DNA from: DAXETY01 sp051155755
GTDB lineage: Bacteria; Desulfobacterota; Desulfobacteria; Desulfobacterales; SG8-13
DNA: 64,000 bases
Direction: 5' to 3'
Assembly: GCA_051155755.1 (NCBI GenBank)
Contig: DAXETY010000019.1
Coordinates: forward strand, 1 to 64,000
The notes under the pieces are model-generated. The model worked only from the letters and a program-made list of their open reading frames with translations. It made no database searches and had not been told where the DNA came from. Made by a program: the position numbers and the translations under genes. Of this stretch, positions 1 to 6,999 are shown one piece after another (within the stretch, counting starts at the first letter, position 1; each line of letters starts with the position of its first letter).

Positions 1-52
1 AAAAAAAAAAAAAAAAAAAAACAAAATAATTTTAAAAACTTTTGGGGGGTCT
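1..52. other. A-rich left edge of the window
   Basis: The window opens with 21 consecutive A residues, followed by more AT-rich sequence and a run of six G just before mobA. No gene fits. The homopolymer may be natural upstream sequence or a contig-end artefact; the window alone cannot decide. Confidence 0.5.
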
Positions 53-67
53 GTGGAAAAGGCAACC

Positions 68-697
68 ATGGCGGATTTCTCCTGCAGCGGCGTGATCCTG
101 GCCGGCGGACTCAGCAAACGATTCGGCGGTCGCGAAAAAGGTCTCATCGAGGTGGCCGGTCGCCGCATACTGGACCGTATTTTCGACTGCTTTCGCACGC
201 TGTTTTCCGAAATCATCCTGGTTACCAACGATGCGGGCAAATACCTGGAATGGGACTGTCTGATTGTCGGCGATCTGTTGCCGGTGCGAAGCTCGCTGAC
301 CGGCATCCACGCCGGACTTTTCTACGCCGAAAACCCTTATATATTCGTCGCGGCCTGCGACACACCGTTTTTGAAATTGGACCTGGCGACAAAAATTCTG
401 GCTGAAATCGATGCCGGACTCGATGCGATTGTGCCTTGGACGAAGGCCGGGCCGGAACCCCTGTGTGCCGTTTATTCCCAGCGATGTCTGCAACCGATCG
501 CCCGGCAATTGCAAAATGAAAATTATAAAATCCAGGACCTGTTTCGCAAGGTTCGAGCCAAACGAATTCCGGAGTCGACACTCCGCTCCGGCGACCCGGA
601 TTTGATCTCTTTTTTCAACGTGAACACGCCGGAAGACCTGCGCGTGGCCGAGTCCATCGGCCGCGCGACAGCCGGGACCGCCGGCGAAGGGTCATGA
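68..697 (+). CDS. mobA: Molybdenum cofactor guanylyltransferase MobA
   Basis: Transfers GMP from GTP to molybdopterin to give the MGD cofactor of molybdo- and tungsto-enzymes; cytoplasmic. The protein opens with the nucleotidyltransferase signature LAGGLSKRFGG (about residues 11-21), followed by REKG and later ACDTPF, whose Asp is the usual metal ligand. It ends with FFNVNTPEDL, typical of the family, and about 209 aa is a normal length. An in-frame GTG at 53 would add five residues, but the G-run before it is only three bases away. ATG 68 has GGAAAAGG at better spacing, so I prefer it. It is followed after 4 nt by moaE, so the genes are probably co-transcribed. A sulfate reducer needs this cofactor for formate dehydrogenases and related oxidoreductases. 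Confidence 0.9.
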   Translation: MADFSCSGVILAGGLSKRFGGREKGLIEVAGRRILDRIFDCFRTLFSEIILVTNDAGKYLEWDCLIVGDLLPVRSSLTGIHAGLFYAENPYIFVAACDTPFLKLDLATKILAEIDAGLDAIVPWTKAGPEPLCAVYSQRCLQPIARQLQNENYKIQDLFRKVRAKRIPESTLRSGDPDLISFFNVNTPEDLRVAESIGRATAGTAGEGS

Positions 698-701
698 AAC
701 C

Positions 702-1070
702 ATGACGTTGCTGCAACTGATCGAAACCGTAAAAAGCCATCCCCGTTTTTCCGAGGCGGGAATGATTCTATGCCACAACGGCATCGTTCGCGGCACCTCG
801 CGGGATGGCCGGGCGGTTCGCGGGCTGAAAGTCACCGTGGATGTCGAACGATTGAACGACATCCTGGAGTCCTGTCGCAACCGGCCCGGAATCATCGACG
901 TGCGGATTGCCATCAACGCCGATCGCTATCTGGCCGTTGGAGAAGATGTGATGTACCTGGTCATTGCCGGCGACATCAGAGAGCGGGTCATCGACACCCT
1001 GCGGGAAGTTCTCGATGCCGTTAAAACCCGGGCAACCCGCAAAACCGAATATTTCATCGACGCCGGATAA
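702..1070 (+). CDS. moaE: Molybdopterin synthase catalytic subunit-like protein MoaE
   Basis: MoaE is the large subunit of molybdopterin synthase, which with thiocarboxylated MoaD inserts two sulfurs into precursor Z. At 122 aa the protein is shorter than the E. coli form (about 150), mainly at the N terminus. The family landmarks are visible: HNGIVRGTSRDGRAVRGL near residues 25-42, the AINADRYLAVGED strand-turn near 70-82, and a C-terminal KTRATRKTEYF with two lysines (K108, K114) matching the catalytic lysines. It lies 4 nt after mobA and upstream of moaC, in a Moco cluster without moaA or moaD in the window. Assignment is by motif and context; no alignment was run. Confidence 0.82.
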   Translation: MTLLQLIETVKSHPRFSEAGMILCHNGIVRGTSRDGRAVRGLKVTVDVERLNDILESCRNRPGIIDVRIAINADRYLAVGEDVMYLVIAGDIRERVIDTLREVLDAVKTRATRKTEYFIDAG

Positions 1071-1104
1071 TAGCGGCTTCGATCGCCTGACCGCTGCACC
1101 TGAA

Positions 1105-1237
1105 GTCAACAACCACCCGCGATGCGGATGGCTGGAATATTCTTGCAGCGGCAAATGTTGCTGGCAAGAAAAGACAGAAGCACGTTTTGTGCTTCGATGT
1201 TGAACTTGCAGTAGCACCCGGTTTGGGCAAAAATCAT
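1105..1237 (+). repeat. Structured dispersed repeat, copy A (about 130 bp)
   Basis: This element lies between moaE and moaC. It closely matches 63307-63437 (opposite strand) and a shortened copy at 15802-15875 (opposite strand). Shared blocks include GTCAACAACCA, CTGGCAAGAAAAGACAGAAG and GCTTCGATGTTGAACTTGCA. It can fold into several hairpins: CCACCCGC with GCGGATGG, TTCTTGC with GCAAGAA, and GAAGCAC/GTGCTTC at 1177-1183/1189-1195. Pairing is preserved between copies despite base changes. No known family is recognised. Confidence 0.8.
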
Positions 1238-1276
1238 CGAGGGGCATTGGAGGAACCGTTCAGGGACAAGCATGCC

Positions 1277-1765
1277 ATGCCGAAAAAATCCTTTACCCAC
1301 ATCGACACCGACGGGCAAGTCCGCATGGTCGACGTCAGCGATAAAACTGCGACCGATCGGGTTGCAAGAGCCGGCGCACGGCTGACCATGCAAACGGACA
1401 CCCTCGAAAAAATCGTCGCCGGTGCGGTGACCAAGGGCAATGTTCTGGAAACAGCCCGTATTGCCGGAATCATGGCGGCCAAAAAAACTGCCGATCTGAT
1501 TCCCATGTGCCATCCCTTGAACCTGTCCCTGGTGCGGGTTGATTTTTGGCCCGATCGACAAATCCCCGGGATCCGAATCGAGACCACCGTAAGGGTGGTC
1601 GGTCCCACCGGCGTGGAAATGGAAGCATTGACGGCCGCCGCTGCCGCAGCCTTGACGATTTATGACATGTGCAAATCGTTTGACCGCGACATGGTCGTGT
1701 CCGACATCCGCCTGCTGGAAAAATCCGGCGGTAAGAGCGGTCATTATGTGCGCAAGGAGAAGTGA
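1277..1765 (+). CDS. moaC: Cyclic pyranopterin monophosphate synthase MoaC
   Basis: MoaC acts with MoaA in the first step of molybdenum cofactor synthesis, turning 3',8-cyclo-GTP into cyclic pyranopterin monophosphate. The 162-aa product is full length. Signature motifs are MVDVSDK (17-23), MCHPL (77-81, active-site His79), TGVEMEALTAA (111-121) and TIYDMCK (127-133, Asp130 and Lys133). The frame is open upstream to 1187, through repeat copy A. ATG 1277 has AGGGA about 11 nt upstream and starts the conserved region, so the upstream extension is rejected. The stop sits 3 nt before the mltA start, and AAGGAG at the 3' end of moaC serves mltA. Confidence 0.95.
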   Translation: MPKKSFTHIDTDGQVRMVDVSDKTATDRVARAGARLTMQTDTLEKIVAGAVTKGNVLETARIAGIMAAKKTADLIPMCHPLNLSLVRVDFWPDRQIPGIRIETTVRVVGPTGVEMEALTAAAAAALTIYDMCKSFDRDMVVSDIRLLEKSGGKSGHYVRKEK

Positions 1766-1768
1766 TCC

Positions 1769-3097
1769 ATGGGTTGGATTCATATGCTGAAAAAGCGATG
1801 CCATGCGCCGGCAGGAAACGGCCCGGCGGGTCGGAGAAGAAGATTCACCGCACCGGATCCCCCGACAAGGGGCTTCACCGCAAACTTTCTGAGCATTCTT
1901 TTTTTTATCGTCCTGGGGCTGGTGACCGGCTGCGCCGTTTCACCGGTGCCGGTGCTGCAACCGGCGGGCGCTTACCGCCAGCCGGATTTTCGCGATGATT
2001 TGCAATACGCCGGCCTCGAGGAAAGCCTCCTGCGCAGCGTGGAATATCTAAAGAAAATTCCAGCCGATCGTCCGTTCCAATTCGGCGATGACGCGTATTC
2101 GGCCGCACACCTGCTTCGCTCGCTGGAAGTCTTCGCCGACTTCATCCGCACCCATCCGGACCCGGCAAGTCTCAACCGGTTTATCTCGGAGAATTTCCAG
2201 GTATATCAGGCCGCCGGCCAGGGACCGCAGCGGCAGGTGCTGTACACCGGTTACTATGAACCGCTGCTTCGGGGGCGCAGTGCCCCGGATGCTCGTTTCA
2301 ACGTGCCGGTACTGGGCCGTCCGGACAACCTGGTGAAAATCGATCTCGGCGCCTTTTCAGCGCAATACGGCGACAAAGTCCTTACCGGGCGGCTGACGCC
2401 GGAAGGAACAGTGGTGCCTTTTTACGAACGTCGGGAAATTGAAGAAACCGACGCCTTGAAAGGTCGCGCACCGGTGTTGACCTGGATGGAAAGCGAAGTG
2501 GACCTGTTTTTCCTTCAAATCCAGGGCTCCGGCCGAGTGATCCTGGAGGACGGCCGGATCCTGCACGTGCATTACGACAGCTCCAACGGCCAGCCCTATC
2601 GAAGCATCGGCAAACTGCTGATCGATGAAAACAAAATCCCGTTGGAAGAAATGTCGATGCAAAAAATCCGATCGTACCTGGAAGCCCACCCCGAAGACCT
2701 GCGCCGGGTGCTGAACTACAACCCCAGCTATGTCTTCTTTAAGCTGGAAGAAGATGGGCCGCTGGGATGCCTGAACGTCAAACTCACCCCCGGGCGGTCC
2801 ATCGCCCTGGACCGCCGCATTTTTCCCCTCCCCGTGCTGGCGTATGTGGAAACGGAAAAGCCGCTGATCGACGGTTCCGGCAATATTGTCGGGTGGCAGC
2901 GATTCGGTCGTTTTGCGGTCAGCCAGGACACCGGAGGCGCCATCAAAGGTCCCGCGCGAGCGGATCTGTACTGGGGCAGCGGGACTTATGCCGAAGTTGC
3001 CGCCGGTCACATGCGACATCGGGGACCACTGTATATGCTGGTGTTGAAACCGGGGCGGGAGCAGGCTGCTGAGGCCGCAGCCAACACGGCATCGTAA
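1769..3097 (+). CDS. mltA: Membrane-bound lytic murein transglycosylase A (lipoprotein)
   Basis: Cleaves the MurNAc-GlcNAc bond of peptidoglycan, leaving 1,6-anhydro ends; expected at the periplasmic face of the outer membrane. The N terminus is long and Arg-rich (about 37 residues), followed by a hydrophobic segment and lipobox LVTGC with Cys55. The MltA domain contains YTGYYEPLLRG, and the C-terminal 3D domain carries QDTGGAIKG (386-394) and RADLYWG (397-403), which hold the catalytic Asp region. AAGGAG about 9 nt upstream supports ATG 1769; an internal ATG at codon 6 would give a slightly shorter n-region. It is probably translated together with moaC, although the functions are unrelated. 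Confidence 0.92.
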   Translation: MGWIHMLKKRCHAPAGNGPAGRRRRFTAPDPPTRGFTANFLSILFFIVLGLVTGCAVSPVPVLQPAGAYRQPDFRDDLQYAGLEESLLRSVEYLKKIPADRPFQFGDDAYSAAHLLRSLEVFADFIRTHPDPASLNRFISENFQVYQAAGQGPQRQVLYTGYYEPLLRGRSAPDARFNVPVLGRPDNLVKIDLGAFSAQYGDKVLTGRLTPEGTVVPFYERREIEETDALKGRAPVLTWMESEVDLFFLQIQGSGRVILEDGRILHVHYDSSNGQPYRSIGKLLIDENKIPLEEMSMQKIRSYLEAHPEDLRRVLNYNPSYVFFKLEEDGPLGCLNVKLTPGRSIALDRRIFPLPVLAYVETEKPLIDGSGNIVGWQRFGRFAVSQDTGGAIKGPARADLYWGSGTYAEVAAGHMRHRGPLYMLVLKPGREQAAEAAANTAS

Positions 3098-3206
3098 GCG
3101 GGTCACCCGCCTGTGAGGTGATAGATGGCTGTGCAAAAGTTCACATCACAGCCGCGAAATCTCGCATTGGCAGGCTTCGGCCGGTAAAATCTTTTCGGAA
3201 TGGAAA

Positions 3207-3593
3207 CTACCAGAAGCTGCGGATTCGTTCGATCGCTTCGGCAATTTTCAAGCGCAGAAATCCCAGTGAAACCTCATTGCCGAAGGTGGTAATCAGCAGC
3301 AATTCTTCGTTGATTTTGCTGAAATGAAGGTTTTCATCCTGACCTTTGTGGAACAACAGGGAAAATTCGTCCTCGCCGACGATCTTGGCCATGGCATTTA
3401 CGGCGCCGAAATTCCCGGCCGCCAAGGCCGCCAGTGAGTAAACGTCATGGTTGCAATCGTCATGGCGGCAGTTGGCTACGATGTGACCCGCCATATCCAC
3501 CACCAGAGCGATGCGAATCCCATTTGAAACCAGATCCCGGTCCAAGACCGCCTCTGTTTTTTCCAGCTGATCCTGATCAAAAGAATGTATCAT
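3207..3593 (-). CDS. Roadblock/LC7 domain protein (MglB-like)
   Basis: A 128-aa single-domain protein. It has the Roadblock/LC7 pattern: a hydrophobic strand GIRIALVVDMAGHIVA near residues 26-41, a helix YSLAALAAGNFGAVNAMA, and strands LLFHKGQDENLHFSKI and ELLLITTFG. In bacteria such proteins partner small Ras-like GTPases (MglA/MglB) or act as regulatory scaffolds. No MglA-like GTPase is adjacent, so the partner is unknown. It reads convergently towards mltA and has its own strong promoter-like sequence about 45 nt upstream. The cysteine pair in CRHDDC is unusual, but I cannot assign it a role. Confidence 0.78.
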   Translation of the reverse strand: MIHSFDQDQLEKTEAVLDRDLVSNGIRIALVVDMAGHIVANCRHDDCNHDVYSLAALAAGNFGAVNAMAKIVGEDEFSLLFHKGQDENLHFSKINEELLLITTFGNEVSLGFLRLKIAEAIERIRSFW

Positions 3594-3636
3594 CCACCGC
3601 CGCCTTTTCCATATTACAAGGGTTTTAAATCATTAC

Positions 3637-3665
3637 AATATAGCAGAAAACCCGGTTATAGTCAA
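3637..3665 (-). promoter_or_regulatory. Sigma-70-like promoter for the Roadblock gene
   Basis: On the minus strand TTGACT (3665-3660) and TATATT (3642-3637) are separated by exactly 17 nt. They lie about 45-70 nt upstream of the Roadblock ATG, in the AT-rich part of this gap. Confidence 0.6.
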
Positions 3666-3870
3666 CGTCGGCCGGTTTGCGTCGGTCACCCGGCGGCAAC
3701 ATTTGCGCGCCGTGGCGTTCATTGCGATACGGTCACACGAAACCCGCCCGGTTGTTCCCGCCGGTGATTGCGGCAGTTCCCGTCGACTGCGGCGAGTCTG
3801 CCATCGAAGTGTCGCCCGGCGTTTGACCGCCGGCGCAACGGCTCATTTTGCAATGTGATCCCGGGGTCTT
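3666..3870. other. Intergenic stretch without a recognisable gene
   Basis: The 391-nt gap between the divergent Roadblock and tatB genes holds promoter-like sequences at both ends. This GC-rich middle part contains no ORF with recognisable content and no clear RNA element. Confidence 0.5.
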
Positions 3871-3874
3871 TGGC

Positions 3875-3903
3875 TTGACACCCGCAATGAAACCCAGTAC
3901 AAC
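3875..3903 (+). promoter_or_regulatory. Possible promoter for tatB-tatC
   Basis: TTGACA at 3875-3880 and TACAAC at 3898-3903 are 17 nt apart. The -10 is only a partial match. It lies about 80 nt upstream of the tatB start. Confidence 0.4.
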
Positions 3904-3984
3904 GAACACTCTTTTTCGTCACGATGGTTCCCGCCGATCACCGTCGGCCGCGGTCCATCGCACACCAATGCAGGAGACACTTCC

Positions 3985-4371
3985 ATGTTCGGTATCGGCA
4001 TGCCGGAAATGCTGCTGATTCTGGCCATTGCCTTGATTGTCATTGGCCCCAAAAAACTTCCCGATTTGGCGAAATCTCTCGGTAAAGCCCTGCGGGAATT
4101 CAAGCAAGCCACCAGTGAACTGAAGGAAAGCATCGACCTGGACAGCGATTTGAAAAAGGTCCGGGAAAGTTTCGACGACATCCGTGGTGACGCCCGGGGG
4201 TCGGCCGGCTCGGATTCTGGAAAAACCGAACCAACCCCCCCGGCGGCCGCAGGGGAAGGTCCCAGCGCTTCCGGGGAAGAAGCTTCCTCGGAAGACACTA
4301 CCGATAGGGGATCGCCGCCGGACGACCGCAATGAGAAGACCGATCGGGAAGGATCGCCGCGCCATGGATGA
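3985..4371 (+). CDS. tatB: Twin-arginine translocase TatA/TatB-type subunit
   Basis: A component of the Tat system, which exports folded proteins. It has the standard layout: a short N terminus (MFGIGMPE), one transmembrane helix (about residues 7-20), the hinge IGPKKLPDLAKSLG, an amphipathic helix EFKQATSELKESI, and a low-complexity acidic, Pro/Ser-rich tail. GPKKLP and the Glu8 next to the membrane helix suit TatB, as such proteins are usually named in deltaproteobacteria, but TatA and TatB are hard to separate by eye. Its last 8 nt overlap tatC in another frame, so translation is likely coupled. Probable clients are periplasmic hydrogenases and formate dehydrogenases. Confidence 0.85.
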   Translation: MFGIGMPEMLLILAIALIVIGPKKLPDLAKSLGKALREFKQATSELKESIDLDSDLKKVRESFDDIRGDARGSAGSDSGKTEPTPPAAAGEGPSASGEEASSEDTTDRGSPPDDRNEKTDREGSPRHG

Positions 4372-5119
4372 AGACGACAAACTTCCGTTCACCGCGCATC
4401 TGGAAGAACTTCGCCGCCGTCTGATCATCTGCTTCATCGCCGTCGGCGTGGGGTTTGCCGCCGCTTACGGTTTCAAGGAACAGCTGTTCTGGGTTCTGGT
4501 CAATCCGCTGATGCGGGTGATGGAAAGCGGAGACACCCTGATCTTTACCGGATTGCCCGAGGCGTTTTTCACTTATCTCAAAGTGGCCTTTCTGGCCGGA
4601 TTGATGCTGGCGGCACCGGTAATTATCTATCAATTCTGGATGTTTGTTGCCCCGGGTCTTTACGCCAAAGAACGGCGGCTTCTGATACCGATCATTTTCC
4701 TCTCCACCCTGTTTTTTGTCGGCGGGGCGCTGTTCGGCTATTTCATCGTGTTTCCGTTCGGCTTCAAGTTTTTCCTCGGCTTTGCCACTGAAACCATCCG
4801 CCCCCTTCCATCCATGAAGGAATACCTGGGGTTTGCAGCCAAACTGCTGATTGCTTTCGGACTGGTTTTCGAACTGCCGCTGCTGCTCACCTTTCTGGCC
4901 AAACTCGGCGTGGTTTCTGTGGAATTCCTGAAAAAAAATCGGAAGTACGCGCTATTGATTTTCTTTGCCGGTTCGGCCATCCTCACACCGCCGGACGTGG
5001 TCACGCAGATCATGATGGCCCTGCCGTTGATGCTGCTGTATGAAATCAGCATCATCGGCGCCCGGATTTTCGGGAAAAAAGCGGCCGAGCCCGAAACCGA
5101 GGCATCTTCTGAATCTTGA
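4364..5119 (+). CDS. tatC: Sec-independent protein translocase TatC
   Basis: The multi-spanning receptor of the Tat pathway, which recognises twin-arginine signal peptides together with TatB. The 251-aa protein begins MDEDDKLPFTAHLEELRRR, the conserved cytoplasmic N terminus with the key Glu in HLEELRRR. It then shows six hydrophobic segments and the conserved VAPGLYAKERRLL loop. The frame is open upstream to 4184 inside tatB, but ATG 4364 with GGAAGGA about 10 nt upstream gives the normal TatC N terminus. It overlaps tatB by 8 nt. Confidence 0.95.
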   Translation: MDEDDKLPFTAHLEELRRRLIICFIAVGVGFAAAYGFKEQLFWVLVNPLMRVMESGDTLIFTGLPEAFFTYLKVAFLAGLMLAAPVIIYQFWMFVAPGLYAKERRLLIPIIFLSTLFFVGGALFGYFIVFPFGFKFFLGFATETIRPLPSMKEYLGFAAKLLIAFGLVFELPLLLTFLAKLGVVSVEFLKKNRKYALLIFFAGSAILTPPDVVTQIMMALPLMLLYEISIIGARIFGKKAAEPETEASSES

Positions 5120-5210
5120 GGCCCGCCGCAACCGGTATTTTTACGCACCGCTGTAAACCGTTTCTCCGGTCCCTGCGTCTATAGAAGTGAGGAGAAACCT
5201 GCGATTGACA

Positions 5211-5239
5211 TTGACAAGGACCACCGCGCTTGCTAATTA
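5211..5239 (+). promoter_or_regulatory. Promoter-like sequence upstream of cytochrome c3
   Basis: TTGACA at 5211-5216 (a second TTGACA lies 6 nt earlier) and TAATTA at 5234-5239 are 17 nt apart. This would give a leader of about 135 nt before the cytochrome gene. Confidence 0.45.
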
Positions 5240-5382
5240 GGGCCGCGGGGTAATCAATCGGTAATTCAGCGGCCTTCGCATCGAGGAACACCGCTGTGAA
5301 TCGGGCCGGTATGCAATCCGGCGCCACCGAACCAACGAGAAGCGAACTGCTTGTGTCGAGGAAAGGAGGTTGAAGTTAATTT

Positions 5383-5889
5383 ATGAAACGAACATCTATA
5401 TGGATCTCTGTCGTGCTCGGGTTAGCGGCTCTGTGTTTTGCGGTCGGCATCTCCGCTGCGGAAAAATCCCCGGATGTTATTAAAATGAAGAAGGATTTCA
5501 AAGACTACGAGTACACCAAGGGGATCGTGGAGTTCTCCCACAAAAAACACTACACCGAATATGCCGAAAAAGCACCCATGCTTTACAAGAGCAAATGCGG
5601 TGTGTGCCACCACGACGAAAACGGCAAGCCGCTGACCGACCTCAAGGAAGGCGACAGCGTCCAGCAATGCCGCGAGTGTCACAGCAAGCCGGGTGAAGTG
5701 CCCCGGGAGCTGAAGAAAGAATGGCGCGCCAAAAAAATCGACCGCAAAGAGCAGGCCAAAAAATCACTGGAATGGCACGCCGAAGCCATGCACGAAAACT
5801 GCACCAACTGCCACAAGGAATTTAACCGCGAGTTCAAGACCAAGGACGCGCCGACCACATGCACCAAGTGTCACCCCAAAGAGGGCTAG
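5383..5889 (+). CDS. Periplasmic tetraheme cytochrome c3 (class III cytochrome c)
   Basis: A low-potential electron carrier between periplasmic dehydrogenases and membrane redox complexes in sulfate reducers. The 168-aa precursor has a signal peptide (about residues 1-26, ending GISAA) and four CxxCH heme motifs: CGVCH 72-76, CRECH 96-100, CTNCH 140-144 and CTKCH 160-164. Extra histidines for bis-His ligation include H53, H56, H77, H132 and H137. All four motifs are CxxCH, whereas classical c3 often has two CxxxxCH. A strong AAAGGAGG lies 13 nt upstream, and a Rho-independent hairpin follows 33 nt after the stop, so it is probably monocistronic. Heme attachment would need a CcsA/CcsB-type system, and a ccsA-like gene is present near 56.5 kb. 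Confidence 0.93.
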   Translation: MKRTSIWISVVLGLAALCFAVGISAAEKSPDVIKMKKDFKDYEYTKGIVEFSHKKHYTEYAEKAPMLYKSKCGVCHHDENGKPLTDLKEGDSVQQCRECHSKPGEVPRELKKEWRAKKIDRKEQAKKSLEWHAEAMHENCTNCHKEFNREFKTKDAPTTCTKCHPKEG

Positions 5890-5922
5890 ATCCGGATCCT
5901 TGAACCGGTATCATTTTCGGAA

Positions 5923-5956
5923 AAAACGGGCGATCGAAACAGCGATCGCCCGTTTT
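5923..5956. terminator. Bidirectional Rho-independent terminator
   Basis: A 14-bp perfect stem (AAAACGGGCGATCG with its complement) closes a 6-nt loop, followed by CTTTTT on the plus strand and by TTTTTT on the minus strand. It can end both the cytochrome c3 transcript and the convergent dsr operon. Confidence 0.88.
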
Positions 5957-6132
5957 CTTTTTCGCCGCGGTCGTCGAATCGCAAGGGGAGTTTTCGATCG
6001 GAATGGGTGACGCGTTTTAGATAGGAAAATTGCTGAACGACAACATTGCAACCCCGGCCAGCTGCGGCCTGCGAGGGAACCCCTGCGCCAAAGGGCATGG
6101 GGATGATCCGTTCTTCGAAAGCCGCGCCCGCG

Positions 6133-6999
6133 TTACGCCTTGAAACGAAAGACCATTCCGCACCAGCCTTTTTCGTCGGTCTGCCATCGCTTGTGCAGGC
6201 CCCTCTTCCCATAGGTCTGCTCCAGGACGTAGCATTCATCCTCCTGAATTCCGGAAACCACCAGATACCCCTCCGGACGCACGAGCGCGGACAGATGGGT
6301 ACACAGACGGATCAGTGTCGGTGTGCGCAGGTTGGCGATCACCAGATCGTAGCGCACGCTCGCTCGAGCCAGTGCATCGACCGCGGTGTCGCCGATTATA
6401 ATCCGGTCTTCTAGGTGGTTGCTGCGCACATTTTCCACCGCGGCCATCCGTGCGCAGCCGTCGATGTCGATTCCCAGGCCGCGCTGGGTCCCCAACCGGA
6501 CTGCGGCAATGATCAGAATGCCACTGCCCGTGCCCACATCCAGCGCGGTATCGAAATAAGGGTTATTTTGGAACAACGTTTCAACGGCCCGCAGCGCCAC
6601 CCGGGTGGACGGATGGCGGCCGCAGCCGAAGGCCGCTCCCGGGTCCAGTCGCAGTTCGATCATCCCGTCGGGCGGTGTAAATTCGATCTGCGGTGGAATG
6701 CAGATCAGACGCTTTGAAAGAGCCACCGGCCGTTGGAAGGAGGGCTCCACATAGCTGTTGCCGAATTCGTAGGTATAGGCCAGTTCCCCGGCGGATACCA
6801 GACTGCGGATTCGCCGGCGGCACGCCGCCCGGGACTCGCCGGAGATTTGCACCAGATGCCGCTCCAGTTCGGCCGGTGAGACCCGGTGATCGGAGTCGGC
6901 CAAATACTGCAGCAGGCCGTGCGAAAGACCCTTATCGGGAAGTGTTGTTCGTCGATCCGGATCGGCCGTGTTCTTTTTGTTCGTGGTAGGCTTGGGCAT
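6133..6999 (-). CDS. PrmA-like SAM-dependent methyltransferase
   Basis: A class I methyltransferase resembling ribosomal protein L11 methyltransferase. The SAM-binding motif DVGTGSG is at residues 154-160. The preceding GAAFGCGRHPST (121-132) matches the PrmA AFGTGxHxTT loop but is diverged, and VIANLRTPTLI is a motif IV variant. The N-terminal 100 residues look like a helix-rich domain (LSHGLLQYLADSDHRVSPAELERHL), different from the usual PrmA N domain, so L11 may not be the substrate. ATG 6999 is chosen because the upstream extension only duplicates the overlapping dsrN-like frame; the two genes overlap by 68 nt. It is the last gene of the dsr operon, with the terminator about 180 nt further on. 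Confidence 0.75.
   Translation of the reverse strand: MPKPTTNKKNTADPDRRTTLPDKGLSHGLLQYLADSDHRVSPAELERHLVQISGESRAACRRRIRSLVSAGELAYTYEFGNSYVEPSFQRPVALSKRLICIPPQIEFTPPDGMIELRLDPGAAFGCGRHPSTRVALRAVETLFQNNPYFDTALDVGTGSGILIIAAVRLGTQRGLGIDIDGCARMAAVENVRSNHLEDRIIIGDTAVDALARASVRYDLVIANLRTPTLIRLCTHLSALVRPEGYLVVSGIQEDECYVLEQTYGKRGLHKRWQTDEKGWCGMVFRFKA

Noticed and set aside
3098..3110. Perfect inverted repeat GCGGGTCACCCGC after mltA as a terminator
   Set aside because: The loop would be a single base and no T-tract follows on either strand.
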